A stretch of 64,000 nucleotides of DNA from JABMMZ01 sp964505065 (GTDB lineage Bacteria; Bacteroidota; Bacteroidia; NS11-12g; UBA955): assembly GCA_964505065.1 (NCBI GenBank), contig CAZDGF010000010.1:3188-67187 (forward strand), given 5' to 3'. Positions 34,706 through 45,400 of the stretch are shown here, piece by piece. Positions within the stretch are counted from its first letter, which is position 1. Each line of letters begins with the position of its first letter. A program made the position numbers and the translations under genes. Below the pieces are notes generated by a model, which did not search any database, had not been told where the DNA came from, and was given only the letters and a program-made list of their open reading frames with translations.

Positions 34706-36625
34706 ATGCATAAAATAATCCTCTTATCACTAATTGCGCTTTTCAATTTTTGCGCTAATGCCCAATTGATTGAAGTAAAAGGCAGAATTTCTAACACAAA
34801 TAAACCAAACGATACTATTTTTAAAGTTTATTTTTACAAAAATAATATTTTACTAGACAGTGTAAAAACTATGCTTGGCGGTTTTTATAGTAAAAATTTA
34901 CCAATAGGAAATTATAAAATATGCATTCATAATCAATATTTAAAGCCTACAATAATTCCTAATTTGGCATTAACCAATAAAAACAACAATTACAATTTTA
35001 AATTGAATGGCAAAGTTGTTTCAAATACTTCAAATACAATGCCTTCAAGCATAAAATATGAAGCTGCAACAGTTGATGTAGAAAAAAAAGATATTGGAAA
35101 ACCTTTTGGTTATAGCAGTGCTAAAGCAGCTAAAAGCAAAAGCAGTTCTAAAGTTACACCTAAAAGAATTGCTTCTGTTGCTACAGAAACCAAAGCAAGA
35201 TATGAAGTAAAAAGTTTAGATGCAGAGTTGGAATATATGCCCGCTACTGCCAAGCCAACCACGGCAGGGCAAGTAACAGCAGGACATTGGCGAGATATTG
35301 AGCATTGGGAAGAATGGCTAAAAACCAATCAATTGCCCGAAATTTCTGTTTTTCAAAATACTTGGGGCATTTATCCAAAAATTAAATGCAATATTCAATT
35401 TATAGATACAAAAGGTAAGCCCCTAACCTACTATCCAGTTGCGCTTTTAAACAATAAAAATGAAAAACTATGGGAAACCACTACCGATGAAAATGGCAAT
35501 GCCTACTTTTGGCACACCATTTTTAAAAATACTGCATTAGAAAATATAGACTATAATATTACAATCAACAACCAAACCATACCTTTGAATGGCAACTATT
35601 TTACAGATACAAAGAAAAAAGCAATTGTTGTAAATACCCAAAATAAAGCTGCCCAATTAGCCGAAATAGCCTTTGTGGTAGATGCCACAGGCAGCATGGG
35701 CGATGAAATTAAGTTTTTACAAATTGAATTATTAGACGTTATCAATAGAATTCAGAAAAAGAATGAATGTGTAACCATTAATACTGGCAGTGTATTTTAT
35801 AGAGATAATGGCGATGAGTACTTAACACGCATAATGCCTTTTAGCAATAATCCAAGCAATACTTTAGATTTTATTAGCAACCAAAATGCAGGTGGCGGGG
35901 GCGATTTTCCAGAAGCTGTGGATATTGCCCTACAAGATGCTTTGAATAAATTGAACTGGACAGAAGGAAATCACGCAAAAATTATGTTTTTACTTTTAGA
36001 TGCACCACCACACCAAGATATTGAAACTAAAAAAAGAATAAGAAACTGCCTGCAACAAGCTGCTGCCAAAGGTATTCGTATAGTGCCTATAGCAGCAAGT
36101 GGTATCGATAAAACAACAGAATTTCTATTAAAATATATGGCTATAATTACCAATGGCGAATACTTATACATAACAGACGATAGCAAAATAGGCAATAGCC
36201 ATTTAAAGCCAACAGGTGGCGAAAGCAAGGTGGAATATTTAAACGATTTGATGGTGCAAACAATTAATACCTACATTAATGCCGATTGGTGTAAAAAAGA
36301 ACTAAACACATTGCCAATTGACACATTGATAAATGATTCTTTAAAAAACATTCAAGACCCAATAAACCATGATGTAATAATAGCCGAAGATTGGCAAATA
36401 ACATTTTATCCTAATCCTGCTACAAATTATTTTTATATAGAAACATCTAAAACTTTAACCCAATTATTAATTACAGATATTAACGGCAAAGAATTGATAA
36501 ACCAAACCACTTTTGGCGAAGGCAAAATAAAAATAAATACCGAGCAATGGAGCAGCGGCATATATATTGTAAGAGCCATTAAAAACCAAGAAGTAATATC
36601 TGGTAAAGTTTTGGTTTTACATTAG
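34706..36625 (+). CDS. Secreted von Willebrand factor A domain protein with T9SS type A sorting domain
   Basis: 639 aa. Signal peptide MHKIILLSLIALFNFCANAQ, a carboxypeptidase-regulatory-like beta domain (to ~100), a Ser/Lys/Ala-rich linker, a second small beta domain, then a VWA domain with the MIDAS metal site Asp326-Ala-Thr-Gly-Ser-Met and GGGGDFPEAVDIALQDAL. VWA domains bind ligands through a metal ion. The last ~80 residues (WQITFYPNPATNYFYIETS ... GIYIVRAIKNQEVISGKVLV) are a type A CTD. A surface ligand-binding role is inferred. Confidence 0.85.
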   Translation: MHKIILLSLIALFNFCANAQLIEVKGRISNTNKPNDTIFKVYFYKNNILLDSVKTMLGGFYSKNLPIGNYKICIHNQYLKPTIIPNLALTNKNNNYNFKLNGKVVSNTSNTMPSSIKYEAATVDVEKKDIGKPFGYSSAKAAKSKSSSKVTPKRIASVATETKARYEVKSLDAELEYMPATAKPTTAGQVTAGHWRDIEHWEEWLKTNQLPEISVFQNTWGIYPKIKCNIQFIDTKGKPLTYYPVALLNNKNEKLWETTTDENGNAYFWHTIFKNTALENIDYNITINNQTIPLNGNYFTDTKKKAIVVNTQNKAAQLAEIAFVVDATGSMGDEIKFLQIELLDVINRIQKKNECVTINTGSVFYRDNGDEYLTRIMPFSNNPSNTLDFISNQNAGGGGDFPEAVDIALQDALNKLNWTEGNHAKIMFLLLDAPPHQDIETKKRIRNCLQQAAAKGIRIVPIAASGIDKTTEFLLKYMAIITNGEYLYITDDSKIGNSHLKPTGGESKVEYLNDLMVQTINTYINADWCKKELNTLPIDTLINDSLKNIQDPINHDVIIAEDWQITFYPNPATNYFYIETSKTLTQLLITDINGKELINQTTFGEGKIKINTEQWSSGIYIVRAIKNQEVISGKVLVLH

Positions 36626-36674
36626 TTTAAAATGAAATTTTATGTTTTGGCATAAAGATTGTTTATTTGTAGCC

Positions 36675-37193
36675 ATGCGTTCAATTATTATTATAGCCCT
36701 TGCTTTATTTACGTTCAATTATGCAAATGCCAACGATTCTACCAAAAAAGTAAGCACTCAAACATTACCTTCTGTAAATATAAAAACCATTGATGGCAAA
36801 ACAGTGAATATTCAAGATTATGGCAAAACTGGCAAAATTACAATTATCAGTTTTTGGGCTACTTGGTGTGGACCATGTGTTAAAGAACTCAATAATATAT
36901 TAGATGTGTATGAAGATTGGCAAAAAAAATACGGTTGTGAGTTGGTAGCAGTATCTATAGACGATAGCAGAAATATTCAAAAAGTAAAACCAATGGTAAA
37001 TGCTTTTGGCTGGCCTTATACCATACTTACAGACGAAAATAAAGACCTATCCCGTGCATTGAATGTAAACAATCCGCCTCAAACATTGCTAATAGACCAA
37101 AAAGGAAATATTGTGTATGTACACAATGGCTATACAGAAGGCAGCGAGTTTGAGCTTGAAGAAGAAATGAAAAAACTGATAGGAACGAAATAA
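36675..37193 (+). CDS. TlpA-like periplasmic thioredoxin
   Basis: About 172 aa. The frame is open from an ATG at 36642, but the Met at 36675 gives a proper signal peptide (MRSIIIIALALFTFNYANA), so I choose it. The thioredoxin fold has the redox motif TWCGPC in SFWATWCGPCVKEL, then VAVSIDDSR and the cis-proline in NVNNPPQTLLID. It probably reduces disulfides in exported proteins. It follows the VWA/T9SS gene closely on the same strand. Confidence 0.85.
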   Translation: MRSIIIIALALFTFNYANANDSTKKVSTQTLPSVNIKTIDGKTVNIQDYGKTGKITIISFWATWCGPCVKELNNILDVYEDWQKKYGCELVAVSIDDSRNIQKVKPMVNAFGWPYTILTDENKDLSRALNVNNPPQTLLIDQKGNIVYVHNGYTEGSEFELEEEMKKLIGTK

Positions 37194-37222
37194 GAATTTT
37201 TCCTTTTGATTTTAAAATATTT

Positions 37223-37230
37223 TATATTTG
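37223..37230 (+). promoter_or_regulatory. -7 promoter box of the Uma2 gene
   Basis: TATATTTG matches TAnnTTTG and ends 7 nt before the ATG at 37238. Confidence 0.45.
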
Positions 37231-37237
37231 TAATACA

Positions 37238-37834
37238 ATGAAAGTTGAAGAGCCAAAAGTAGAATATAACGCATTAGATTTGAATGGTACTTATACCTAT
37301 TTAGATTATATGAAATGGCAGTTCTCTGAAAGAGTAGAACTTATAAAAGGTAAAATTTTAAAAATGAGCCCAGCGCCTAACAGAAGGCACCAAACTATTT
37401 TAGTAAATTTACACGAACCTTTTATTAAAAATTTTAAAAACCAAAAATGCAAGTGGTATCCTGCGCCATTTGATGTTAGGTTGCCTTTACCTAAAGGTAT
37501 AAAAGATAGCACCGTTGTTCAGCCAGATATTTGTGTAATATGCGATATAGAAAAACTTGACGACCAAGGCTGCAATGGCGCACCCGATTTGGTGGTAGAA
37601 ATACTTTCGCCAGGCAATTCTAAACACGAAATAAATACTAAATTTGAACTATACGAACAAGCAGGTGTAAAAGAATATTGGATAATTCAGCCAGAAACTA
37701 AATTAGTGCTATTATATGTTTTAGACAATGGCATTTACAAAGGATTACGCCCTTTTACCGAAGGACAAACTATAACAAGTGCAATTTTTCCCGAACTAAA
37801 AGTAGAGGTAGATGACTTGTTTTTTGATACTTAA
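37238..37834 (+). CDS. Uma2-family (DUF820) PD-(D/E)XK nuclease-like protein
   Basis: 198 aa. The motifs of the restriction-endonuclease-like fold are visible: VVQPDICVICD (Asp of the PD motif), APDLVVEILSPGNSKHE (E of the EIL segment, then the conserved S-P), and KFELYEQAGVKEYWIIQP. This widespread family is annotated as putative endonuclease, with no proven cellular role. Its stop shares TTAA (37831-37834) with the convergent WG-repeat gene. Confidence 0.87.
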   Translation: MKVEEPKVEYNALDLNGTYTYLDYMKWQFSERVELIKGKILKMSPAPNRRHQTILVNLHEPFIKNFKNQKCKWYPAPFDVRLPLPKGIKDSTVVQPDICVICDIEKLDDQGCNGAPDLVVEILSPGNSKHEINTKFELYEQAGVKEYWIIQPETKLVLLYVLDNGIYKGLRPFTEGQTITSAIFPELKVEVDDLFFDT

Positions 37835-38838
37835 AACATATAACCAAACAATAGATTGAAATAGTTGGTAGTAGTAACGGTTGGTATTTTATACGGTAAA
37901 AATTTGTAGCCGAGTTCTATTAATGCACCACCATTTCTGTTTTTGCCACTAATTTTTATGCCTACGGCAGTATTTATTAATAATTTTGTTGGGCTTTTGC
38001 CGCCAAAATATCTCCTATTATTAAATTTATAATTGAAAGAAAAATTATTTTCAGCTAAAATTACACCCAAATCGTATTTTGTATAAAGTGCAGTGCCTTT
38101 TTGTGGTTTCATTAAAAAAAGCATTTGTGAAAAATAAACAGGTATCTGCCTGCTCCAAAGTTTGGCAGTATCTGTAAATGCCTTTGTTTGCTGAAAACCT
38201 GTGCCTATGCCCGTTAGTAAATTTTTATTTTGAAAATACATATTTGTTTTAAACTCAATAAAGCCACTTCTCTTTTGATTATCTATAACCCCTCCTTGAA
38301 AAGTATGCCATAGTTTATTGTTTTTCTCTGTATTGTAATTTAACTTATTATATACTTCTTTTTGAATTCGTTCTTTGGTTATTTTATTGAGTGTTTCTAA
38401 TTCATAATCAGAATTGAAAACTATTGCTTTTTTGAGTTTAGAATTTCTTGAATCAAAATATCTGAAAGGGAATACTTTATCTCCGGTCTTAATATATTGT
38501 ATGTAATTGTTGAATATCTTTATCATAGCTGTATCATTTTCCCTTAAAATAACTTCAGCATTTTCTTTATCAATCAACTTAATATAATTAAACATAATTG
38601 GTATTACAATATTGCCCAAAGTATCTATTGCACCTAACTTTCCGCCATATTGCACCAAAGCAAAATTGTTACTAAATGGATATGCTTTTTCAAAATGATA
38701 AAATATTTTCAGCTTTTTAGTTTTGGTATCTACATACCCATATTTATTATCAAAATCTGCTGATTGAAAGGGAACAAGATTTTGAGCTTTAGATAACATT
38801 AATGTTTTACACAAAACAATTAAGAATAAATACTTCAT
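37831..38838 (-). CDS. Secreted WG-repeat protein with outer-membrane-like C-terminal part
   Basis: 335 aa, signal peptide MKYLFLIVLCKTLMLSKAQ. Residues ~25-100 contain two or three WG/KWG-type beta units (KYGYVDTKTKKLKIFYHFEK, KLGAIDTLGNIVIPIMFNYI). The C-terminal ~130 residues have an alternating strand pattern and end in YFNLLFGYMF, as in small outer-membrane barrels. WG repeats are beta-rich units of unknown function, common in Bacteroidota. Confidence 0.6.
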   Translation of the reverse strand: MKYLFLIVLCKTLMLSKAQNLVPFQSADFDNKYGYVDTKTKKLKIFYHFEKAYPFSNNFALVQYGGKLGAIDTLGNIVIPIMFNYIKLIDKENAEVILRENDTAMIKIFNNYIQYIKTGDKVFPFRYFDSRNSKLKKAIVFNSDYELETLNKITKERIQKEVYNKLNYNTEKNNKLWHTFQGGVIDNQKRSGFIEFKTNMYFQNKNLLTGIGTGFQQTKAFTDTAKLWSRQIPVYFSQMLFLMKPQKGTALYTKYDLGVILAENNFSFNYKFNNRRYFGGKSPTKLLINTAVGIKISGKNRNGGALIELGYKFLPYKIPTVTTTNYFNLLFGYMF

Positions 38839-38922
38839 ATTTTTAAACTAAATGTCAAAAATAGTAAATATTAGCGAAAACATTTTCGTTTAATATTTTT
38901 TATTAAGTTTGTGCTATCAAAA

Positions 38923-40599
38923 ATGGCAAAGCAATTCTTGTTTTTTTTATTTTTTATTTCAATTGGTTTTGCTAAAGCCCAGCAAGTGTATTACCCTACA
39001 GGGAGTATTGGTAGCTATGAGTTGTTAAGAGAAATTCAATTAAATAGATTCAAAGCGAAATCTAATCAACGCCCTTTTTTAAGTAATACTAATGATTCTC
39101 TATTAAAAAAAATTATTATAAATGATACAAATTTAGGAATAAAAAGATTAATTTCACTTTCTTACCAAAATAGGTATTTAAGTTCAGATAATTTATATTT
39201 TATCAATAAAAAAATTTGTATAAACTGTAAAAATAAAAACTACACCTTTTATAATTACGTTGGTGCATTTTACAGCATAAAAAAAGAAGACCATTTATTG
39301 GTTATCAATCCAGTATTTAATTTTGCAGGTGGTAGGCAATCTGCCAATGGCAATATTTTATACCAAAATACACGTGGAGCAGAGGTGTGGGGCAATATTG
39401 GAGGAGTGCAAAAAGGCGTTGGGTTTTATACTTATTTTACAGAAAATCAAGCGCTTTTGCCTGTGCAATACCAACAACTGCAAGATTCTTTAAACTTTGT
39501 ACCTAATGAGCTGTTCTTTAAAAAATTTAAAAAACAAGGTGCTGTAGATTATTTTCAAGCAAGGGGTTATGTCACTTTTAATGCTGCAAAAAATTACATT
39601 AAATTTCAATTTGGGCACGATAGGCATAAAATAGGCAATGGCTACCGCTCCTTAATTTTAAGCGATTTTGCCCCACAATATTTATTTTTTAAAATAAACA
39701 CCGATGTAGGCAAGGTTCATTATCAAAATATGTTTACCCAATTTACCGATAATGGGCAAATATTGGGCAATACCTTGTTTGGCAAAAAGTATGCTGCTTT
39801 TCATAAGTTAAGTATTGATGTATTGAAAAACTTAACCATTGGGGTAAACGAAATGGTAATTTTTGATAGAAAAGACAGTACACAAAGCAATCAGTTTGAG
39901 TTTAATTATCTTAACCCTGTAATATTTTATAGAGCCATAGAATCTAACCTTGGTAGCAGAGACAATAGCATGATAGCTTTTGATATTGAATACAATTTAA
40001 AAAGAAAATATCTTTTTTATGCGCAATTTTTATTAGATGAATTTAGCCTAAAGCAACTCAAAATCAACCGCAATTGGTGGGGAAATAAGTATGGTTATCA
40101 AATAGGGGTAAGAGGTTTTAACTTATTGAAAATTGATAGACTTGATGCCCTTGTGGAATACAACCGAGTGCGCCCATACACCTACAGCCACTTCCGCACT
40201 ACACAGAGTTATAGCCATTTTAATCAGCCATTGGCGCACCCATTGGGGGCTAATTTTAGCGAAACTGTATTAGAACTAAAATATAAACCCGCTTACCGTT
40301 GGTTTATTACCACAACGCTAATAGCTGCCAAGCAAGGCAGAGATAGTTTTTTATTGGGCGGAAACTATGGTAGCAATATTTTGCGCAATTACGATACACG
40401 AGCCACGAGTAACAATGCCACTATGTATATAGGCAAGGTGCAAAACTTAATGATAGCCGATATTTCTATAGCCTATATGCTAAAGCACAATTTGTTTATT
40501 GACCTTGGTTTTAACTACCGCAAACAGGGCATTACAGAAAATAAAATGCTTACCTTTGGTTTGCGCTTAAATTATGACAGAAAGCAGGGGAATTTTTAA
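38923..40599 (+). CDS. Outer-membrane barrel protein, RemB/Wzi-like
   Basis: 558 aa from the ATG at 38923 (a GTG at 38911 would add four residues before the signal peptide). Signal MAKQFLFFLFFISIGFAKAQ. The body has the arrangement of Bacteroidota capsule-assembly Wzi / gliding-motility RemB proteins: FQFGHDRHKIGNGYRSLILS, QFEFNYLNPVIFYRAIE, and a barrel ending LTFGLRLNYDRK. Wzi attaches capsule in E. coli; RemB affects gliding in Flavobacterium. The call is by pattern. The substrate is unknown. Confidence 0.65.
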   Translation: MAKQFLFFLFFISIGFAKAQQVYYPTGSIGSYELLREIQLNRFKAKSNQRPFLSNTNDSLLKKIIINDTNLGIKRLISLSYQNRYLSSDNLYFINKKICINCKNKNYTFYNYVGAFYSIKKEDHLLVINPVFNFAGGRQSANGNILYQNTRGAEVWGNIGGVQKGVGFYTYFTENQALLPVQYQQLQDSLNFVPNELFFKKFKKQGAVDYFQARGYVTFNAAKNYIKFQFGHDRHKIGNGYRSLILSDFAPQYLFFKINTDVGKVHYQNMFTQFTDNGQILGNTLFGKKYAAFHKLSIDVLKNLTIGVNEMVIFDRKDSTQSNQFEFNYLNPVIFYRAIESNLGSRDNSMIAFDIEYNLKRKYLFYAQFLLDEFSLKQLKINRNWWGNKYGYQIGVRGFNLLKIDRLDALVEYNRVRPYTYSHFRTTQSYSHFNQPLAHPLGANFSETVLELKYKPAYRWFITTTLIAAKQGRDSFLLGGNYGSNILRNYDTRATSNNATMYIGKVQNLMIADISIAYMLKHNLFIDLGFNYRKQGITENKMLTFGLRLNYDRKQGNF

Positions 40600-40621
40600 G
40601 GAAGTTTTGAAATATTTTTGA

Positions 40622-41293
40622 TTTGATTTTAAGTTTAATAACATATTTATTGAATTAATTTCAAAGTATAATCTCAATAAAAATTTAGATTTTGATATTG
40701 TTTTGCCAGTACCCATTCAAAAAATTTTATCTGATGAAATTATAATTAATGAAAATGGAATAACATTAAAAAAGTTTAACCCAAATTAATCAATAGTAGA
40801 TTTGAAAAATTGAACTATTTGATTTAGTTGGGTTTAACCCCGATTTAAAAAATGCAATTATGTTTTGTAAAAACATGATTTGCAATTTGTTATTCGATTC
40901 TGCAATTCTATTGCTGAATTTGGGTTTAATACACTCTATAAATCTAATAAAGAATGGGAAAACCAATCTATAATTGAAGATAATGAAAATCATTTTCACG
41001 TTGTGCATTACATAAAACCACCTGACAATAAAAAATCTTTTATGCTTGGCGTAAAAATGCTAACCTTACTTGCTGAAAAATTTGAAAGGGCAAACTTAAA
41101 AGAGTTAAGATTTACCTTTTCTTTTCAAACACCAGAACTTGGACAAAAATTTGCCGATGCTAATAATATCGAGGATAACGAACATTTTATTAGCGACAGA
41201 CTTAGTTTTCATACAATTCGGCAATCTGAAGAAATTATTAATATCATTGATTTCGATAACTCATTTTTTGGAATCCTTATAATTGAAATTTAA
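40622..41293 (+). pseudogene. Gene of unknown function interrupted by the 145-bp element (copy 3)
   Basis: Upstream of the element the frame reads FNNIFIELISKYNLNKNLDF and ILSDEIIINENGITLKKF. After the element it continues NTLYKSNKEWENQSIIEDNE, then a well-ordered domain ending SFFGILIIEI. Removing the element plus one TTTAA gives 173 continuous residues. A TGA at 40619-40621 precedes the visible part. An in-frame ATG upstream at 40574 lies within the preceding gene, so the N-terminus is lost or also mutated. I do not recognise the family. An ATG inside the element (40880) could start a 137-residue fusion product, but nothing suggests that this is selected. Confidence 0.7.
40780..40924 (+). 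mobile_element. 145-bp MITE-like element, copy 3
   Basis: Exactly 145 bp between TTTAA duplications at 40775-40779 and 40925-40929. Same orientation relative to the host frame as copy 2. It differs from copy 2 at a handful of positions; the inner hairpin ATGCAA/TTTGCAAT and its ATGTTTT/AAAACAT apex are intact. Confidence 0.9.
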
Positions 41294-41304
41294 AAACTTT
41301 ACGC

Positions 41305-41332
41305 CTTTATTCCCTATCGGTCATGAGAATAG
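41305..41332. repeat. 28-bp dispersed repeat, copy B
   Basis: Identical to 11264-11291. It lies just after the interrupted gene and before the DUF983 stop at 41395. Confidence 0.7.
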
Positions 41333-41394
41333 GTGCGTGAACCTAAAATATTAACCACTTATCGATACAAAAATATAAGATTTAAAATATTTCT

Positions 41395-41772
41395 TTATCC
41401 TTTCTGAAATTTTCTATTTGGCGAAAGCCAATACAATAGCAAAATGCGTGAATATCTATAAGAAAAGGGCGTAAGTATAAGTGCCAAAGCAGCTATTATC
41501 AATAATAATTTGGGGTAACTCCAATCTAAATTTACACCTACAATACCTAAAGTAAGCATTATTGCCGAGCTAAACATATAGCTAATATACATTGCACCCC
41601 AAAAAAAACCTGTTTCATGCTCAAAACGCAAACCACAATAGGGGCAATTGGTATTGGTTTGATGAAATTTTAGAAGATTATAAATTGGCGTTTTAAAAAC
41701 ATTTCCCACTCTACAACGAGGGCATTTGCATTGCACAATACTTGCAATTTTTGAGGGAATATTATTGGGCAT
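41395..41772 (-). CDS. DUF983 family membrane protein
   Basis: 125 aa. An N-terminal zinc-ribbon (CKCPRCRVGNVF ... NCPYCGLRFE) is followed by HETGFFWGAMYISYMFSS and two membrane segments. This matches DUF983, often found near heme-copper oxidase genes; its role is unknown. It overlaps the preceding gene by 11 nt and is last in the secA operon. Confidence 0.9.
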   Translation of the reverse strand: MPNNIPSKIASIVQCKCPRCRVGNVFKTPIYNLLKFHQTNTNCPYCGLRFEHETGFFWGAMYISYMFSSAIMLTLGIVGVNLDWSYPKLLLIIAALALILTPFSYRYSRILLLYWLSPNRKFQKG

Positions 41773-42001
41773 TTTGCATCAAGTTTCGTTTGTAATATCT
41801 ATAAAACATAATGCCTACTACCATCAATAAAATATAAACTGTAGCCAATAGCATTAATATACCAATATTTAAACCCATGCCCACACTTTTGGTGCTTTCT
41901 CTTTGGCTGCTTTCTACACTGGCTTTGCACATAGGGCATTGCGCTATAAGGCTGCTATAAGTTAATATAAATAATACAATTGAAGTGATAATTTTTTTCA
42001 T
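41762..42001 (-). CDS. Small Cys-containing membrane protein
   Basis: 79 aa. Signal-like N-terminus (MKKIITSIVLFILTYSSLIA), immediately followed by QCPMCKASVES, a CxxC pair, then one membrane helix (GILMLLATVYILLMVVGIMF) and a basic tail. Similar small proteins sit beside DUF983 in other Bacteroidota. The CxxC could bind metal or be redox active in the periplasm; this is inference. Confidence 0.65.
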   Translation of the reverse strand: MKKIITSIVLFILTYSSLIAQCPMCKASVESSQRESTKSVGMGLNIGILMLLATVYILLMVVGIMFYRYYKRNLMQNAQ

Positions 42002-42014
42002 AAATACTTATTTT

Positions 42015-42398
42015 TTATAGTGGTGGATAAGGTATTTTTTGAGAAATAATAATAGCCGTTTGATATTTGTCTTTTATCTCATTGTATAACCCAATACATT
42101 CTAATTTTGTTTTAAAAAGCCCAACATAAACTTTAAAATTCGGCTCTTCCCATACCACCTCGCTATAATGGTTAAAAGCAGCATCGAACAAAGATTTTTG
42201 GCTTTCGGCAGCAGTGCGGTTATCGCCTCTAAAAATTAATATGGTATAGCCTTGTATTTTTGTGTCGGGGTGTTTGCGGGTAGCCGAACGACCAGCTATT
42301 AATCCTCCCAATCCCTCGGGTTTTGTTACAGTTACTTGCGCTTTTATTTCAAAAATACAAAAGCTTAAAAAAAGTATGAAAACTATTTTTTTTAACAT
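42015..42398 (-). CDS. SPOR-domain-like exported protein
   Basis: 127 aa. Signal MLKKIVFILFLSFCIFEIKAQ. The C-terminal ~75 residues (GYTILIFRGDNRTAAESQKS ... YKVYVGLFKTKLECIGLYNEI pattern, ending QTAIIISQKIPYPPL) match the SPOR-like fold in outline: a beta-alpha-beta repeat with a VYVG strand. SPOR domains bind denuded peptidoglycan at division sites. It starts 3 bp after the secA stop. Confidence 0.6.
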   Translation of the reverse strand: MLKKIVFILFLSFCIFEIKAQVTVTKPEGLGGLIAGRSATRKHPDTKIQGYTILIFRGDNRTAAESQKSLFDAAFNHYSEVVWEEPNFKVYVGLFKTKLECIGLYNEIKDKYQTAIIISQKIPYPPL

Positions 42399-42401
42399 AC
42401 T

Positions 42402-45400
42402 TTAACGTTGTTTCTTTTGGTCTCTTTCCATTTTTCTTCTATCTGCTCTGCTTAATTGTCTATCGCCTCCATCATTTCCGCTAAATTGAGAATTACCCGC
42501 CAATTCTGGTGGCAAGCCATTTGTATCGTCATTTCTGGTGAGTTTCATTTTGCTCATATCCGTTTTTTGTGGTTGAGCAGCTTGGCGCACAGGTTTATTG
42601 TCTTCTGCTGCTATTTGGGCTTTAAAAAGCATAGCTAATATACGCTCATTCATTCTCGAAATCATTTGAGCATACAATTTAAACGATTCTATTTTATAAA
42701 TCAGTAATGGGTCTTTTTGCTCAAAAGTAGCATTGTTTGCCGATTGTTTCAGTTCATCTAATTCTCTTAAATGGTCTTTCCATTCATCGTCAAGGGTTTC
42801 AAGGCAAATATTTTTTTCGTATTCAATAGTTAAGGCTTCGCCTTTAGTTTCTACTGCTTTTTTCAAATTGATAGGAATGCCAAAATGCTTAATACCATCG
42901 CTAAATGGCACCATTACAAATTCTATTTTGCTGCCATCTGTTGCATTAATTTTGTTCAATACTGGCATGGCCTTGCTGCGCAATTCCTCTTGGCGTTTAG
43001 CATATTCCGCTTGCAAGGTATCAAATAACGTATCGGCTAATTGCTCTGGCTTTTGCGCTTTAAATTCTTCGGCTGTAAAAGGAGCTTCTACCGCAAAGGT
43101 TAAAGCCAAATCTAAAGATAAGCCCTCAAAATCATCAGCAGCTTTGGCAGAATTTATTTTTTCATCGCAAAAATCGGACAATATATTTTGTAAATCTAAA
43201 GCCAATCTATCACCAAAAAGTGCATTTTTTCTACGTTTGTAAATTACAGTACGTTGCTTGTTCATTACGTCATCGTACTCCAGCAAACGCTTACGCATTC
43301 CAAAATTATTTTGCTCTACTTTACGTTGGCTACGCTCTATGGTTTTCGTCATCATACTATGTTGAATTACCTCCCCTTCTTTATAGCCAAATCTATCCAT
43401 TAATTTAGAGGCTCTATCGCTTCCAAATTTACGCATTAAATCATCTTCTAAACTTACATAAAACAATGATGACCCTGGGTCGCCTTGTCTTCCTGCTCTA
43501 CCTCTAAGCTGTCTATCTACCCTACGTGAGTCATGTCTTTCTGTACCTACAATGGCTAATCCTCCTGCTTGTTTTACCTCTGCTCCAATTTTTATATCCG
43601 TTCCCCTACCTGCCATATTCGTAGCTATGGTTACAGCACTTGGCAAACCTGCCTCTGCCACAATTTCAGCCTCACGTTGGTTTTGTTTAGCGTTCAATAC
43701 ATTGTGTTTAATATTGCGTAATTTCAACATTCTTGAAAGCAATTCAGAAATTTCTACCGAAGTAGTACCTACAAGCACAGGACGACCTTCTGCTGTCAAT
43801 TTTACAATTTCATCTATAACAGCATTGTATTTTTCACGCTTTGTTTTATAAATCAAATCTTCCATATCCTTTCGGGCTATGGCTCTGTTGGTTGGAATTA
43901 CCACAACATCTAATTTATAAATTTCCCAAAACTCGCCAGCTTCTGTTTCGGCTGTACCTGTCATACCGCATAGTTTATGGTACATACGGAAATAATTTTG
44001 CAAAGTAATAGTAGCAAATGTTTGTGTAGCAGCTTCTACTTTTACGTTTTCTTTTGCCTCAATAGCTTGGTGCAAGCCATCGCTATAACGTCTGCCTTCA
44101 AGCACACGCCCTGTTTGTTCATCTACAATTTTTACTTTGCCTTCGGCTATAATATATTCAGTATCTTTTTCAAATAAAGTGTAGGCTTTTAGCAATTGGC
44201 TAATAGAGTGTATTCTTTCTGACTTAATGGCAAAATTGCGCATTAGTTCTTCTTTTTGTTTGGCTTTTTCAGCCGTAGGCAAGCTGCCTTTTTCTATTTC
44301 GGCTATCTCTGTGCCTACATCTGGTATAATAAAAAAGTCTTTTTCCTCGCCACTTTGGGTAATCATATCTATACCCTTATCTGTAAGCTCTACTTGGTTG
44401 TTTTTTTCATCAATATAAAAATACAATTCCGCATCGGCTTTGGGCATTTCTCTTTGCTGGTCTTGCAAATAATGGTTTTCTGTTTTAAGCAAAAGAGCTT
44501 TCATACCCTGCTCCCCTAAAAATTTAATAATGGCTTTATTTTTAGGTAAACCTCTATGCGCTCTAAACAATGCCAAGCCACCTTGTCCTTCTTTTTCGCC
44601 TGTATTGCCAGCTTCTATTTGTTTTTTCGCCTCGTTTAAAAAACCATTTACAGCTTTTTTCTGTGCTTCTACCAATCTTTCAATTCTTGGTTTTAAGGCA
44701 GTATATTCTTGAACATCGCCATTTGGCACAGGACCAGAAATAATTAAAGGTGTACGGGCATCATCTATCAATACAGAATCCACCTCATCTACCATAGCAA
44801 AATGGTGTTTGCGTTGCACCAATTCTTCTGGTGTATGGCTCATATTATCTCTTAAATAATCAAAGCCAAACTCATTGTTTGTGCCATAAGTTATATCTGC
44901 CAAATAGGCTTTTCTGCGCTCATCGCTATTGGGGCGGTGGTAGTCTATACAATCTACCGTTAAGCCATGAAATTGAAACAATGGACCATTCCATTCGCAG
45001 TCTCTTCGAGCCAAATAATCGTTTACCGTAACTATATGTACACCTCTACCCGCAAGGGCATTCAAATAAGCAGGCAAGGTAGAAACCAAAGTTTTACCCT
45101 CTCCTGTTCCCATTTCGGCAATTTTACCTTGGTGTAAAACAGTGCCACCAATAAGCTGTACATCGTAATGCACCATATTCCATTTTACCAAACCACCAGC
45201 GGCATTCCACTCATTTTTATAAAATGCTTTTTCGCCAACTACACGCACAAAATCTTTTTTTGCAGCAAGCTGTTTGTCTAATTCTGTTGCAATTACTTCT
45301 ATTTCAGAATTTTCGCTTAATCTTTTTGCTGTTTGTTTAACAACGGCAAATGCTTCTGGTAGTATTTCAAGCAATATTTTTTCAAGCGTTTTATTGCTTT

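Noticed and set aside
40880..41293. 137-aa stand-alone gene
   Set aside because: As above, its N-terminus is element sequence; the host frame begins upstream of the element.
43552..43851. Open frames on the forward strand across secA
   Set aside because: Antisense shadows of a strongly conserved gene; no signal peptide, domain or promoter. The same applies to the long antisense frames over uvrA, serS and dnaB.
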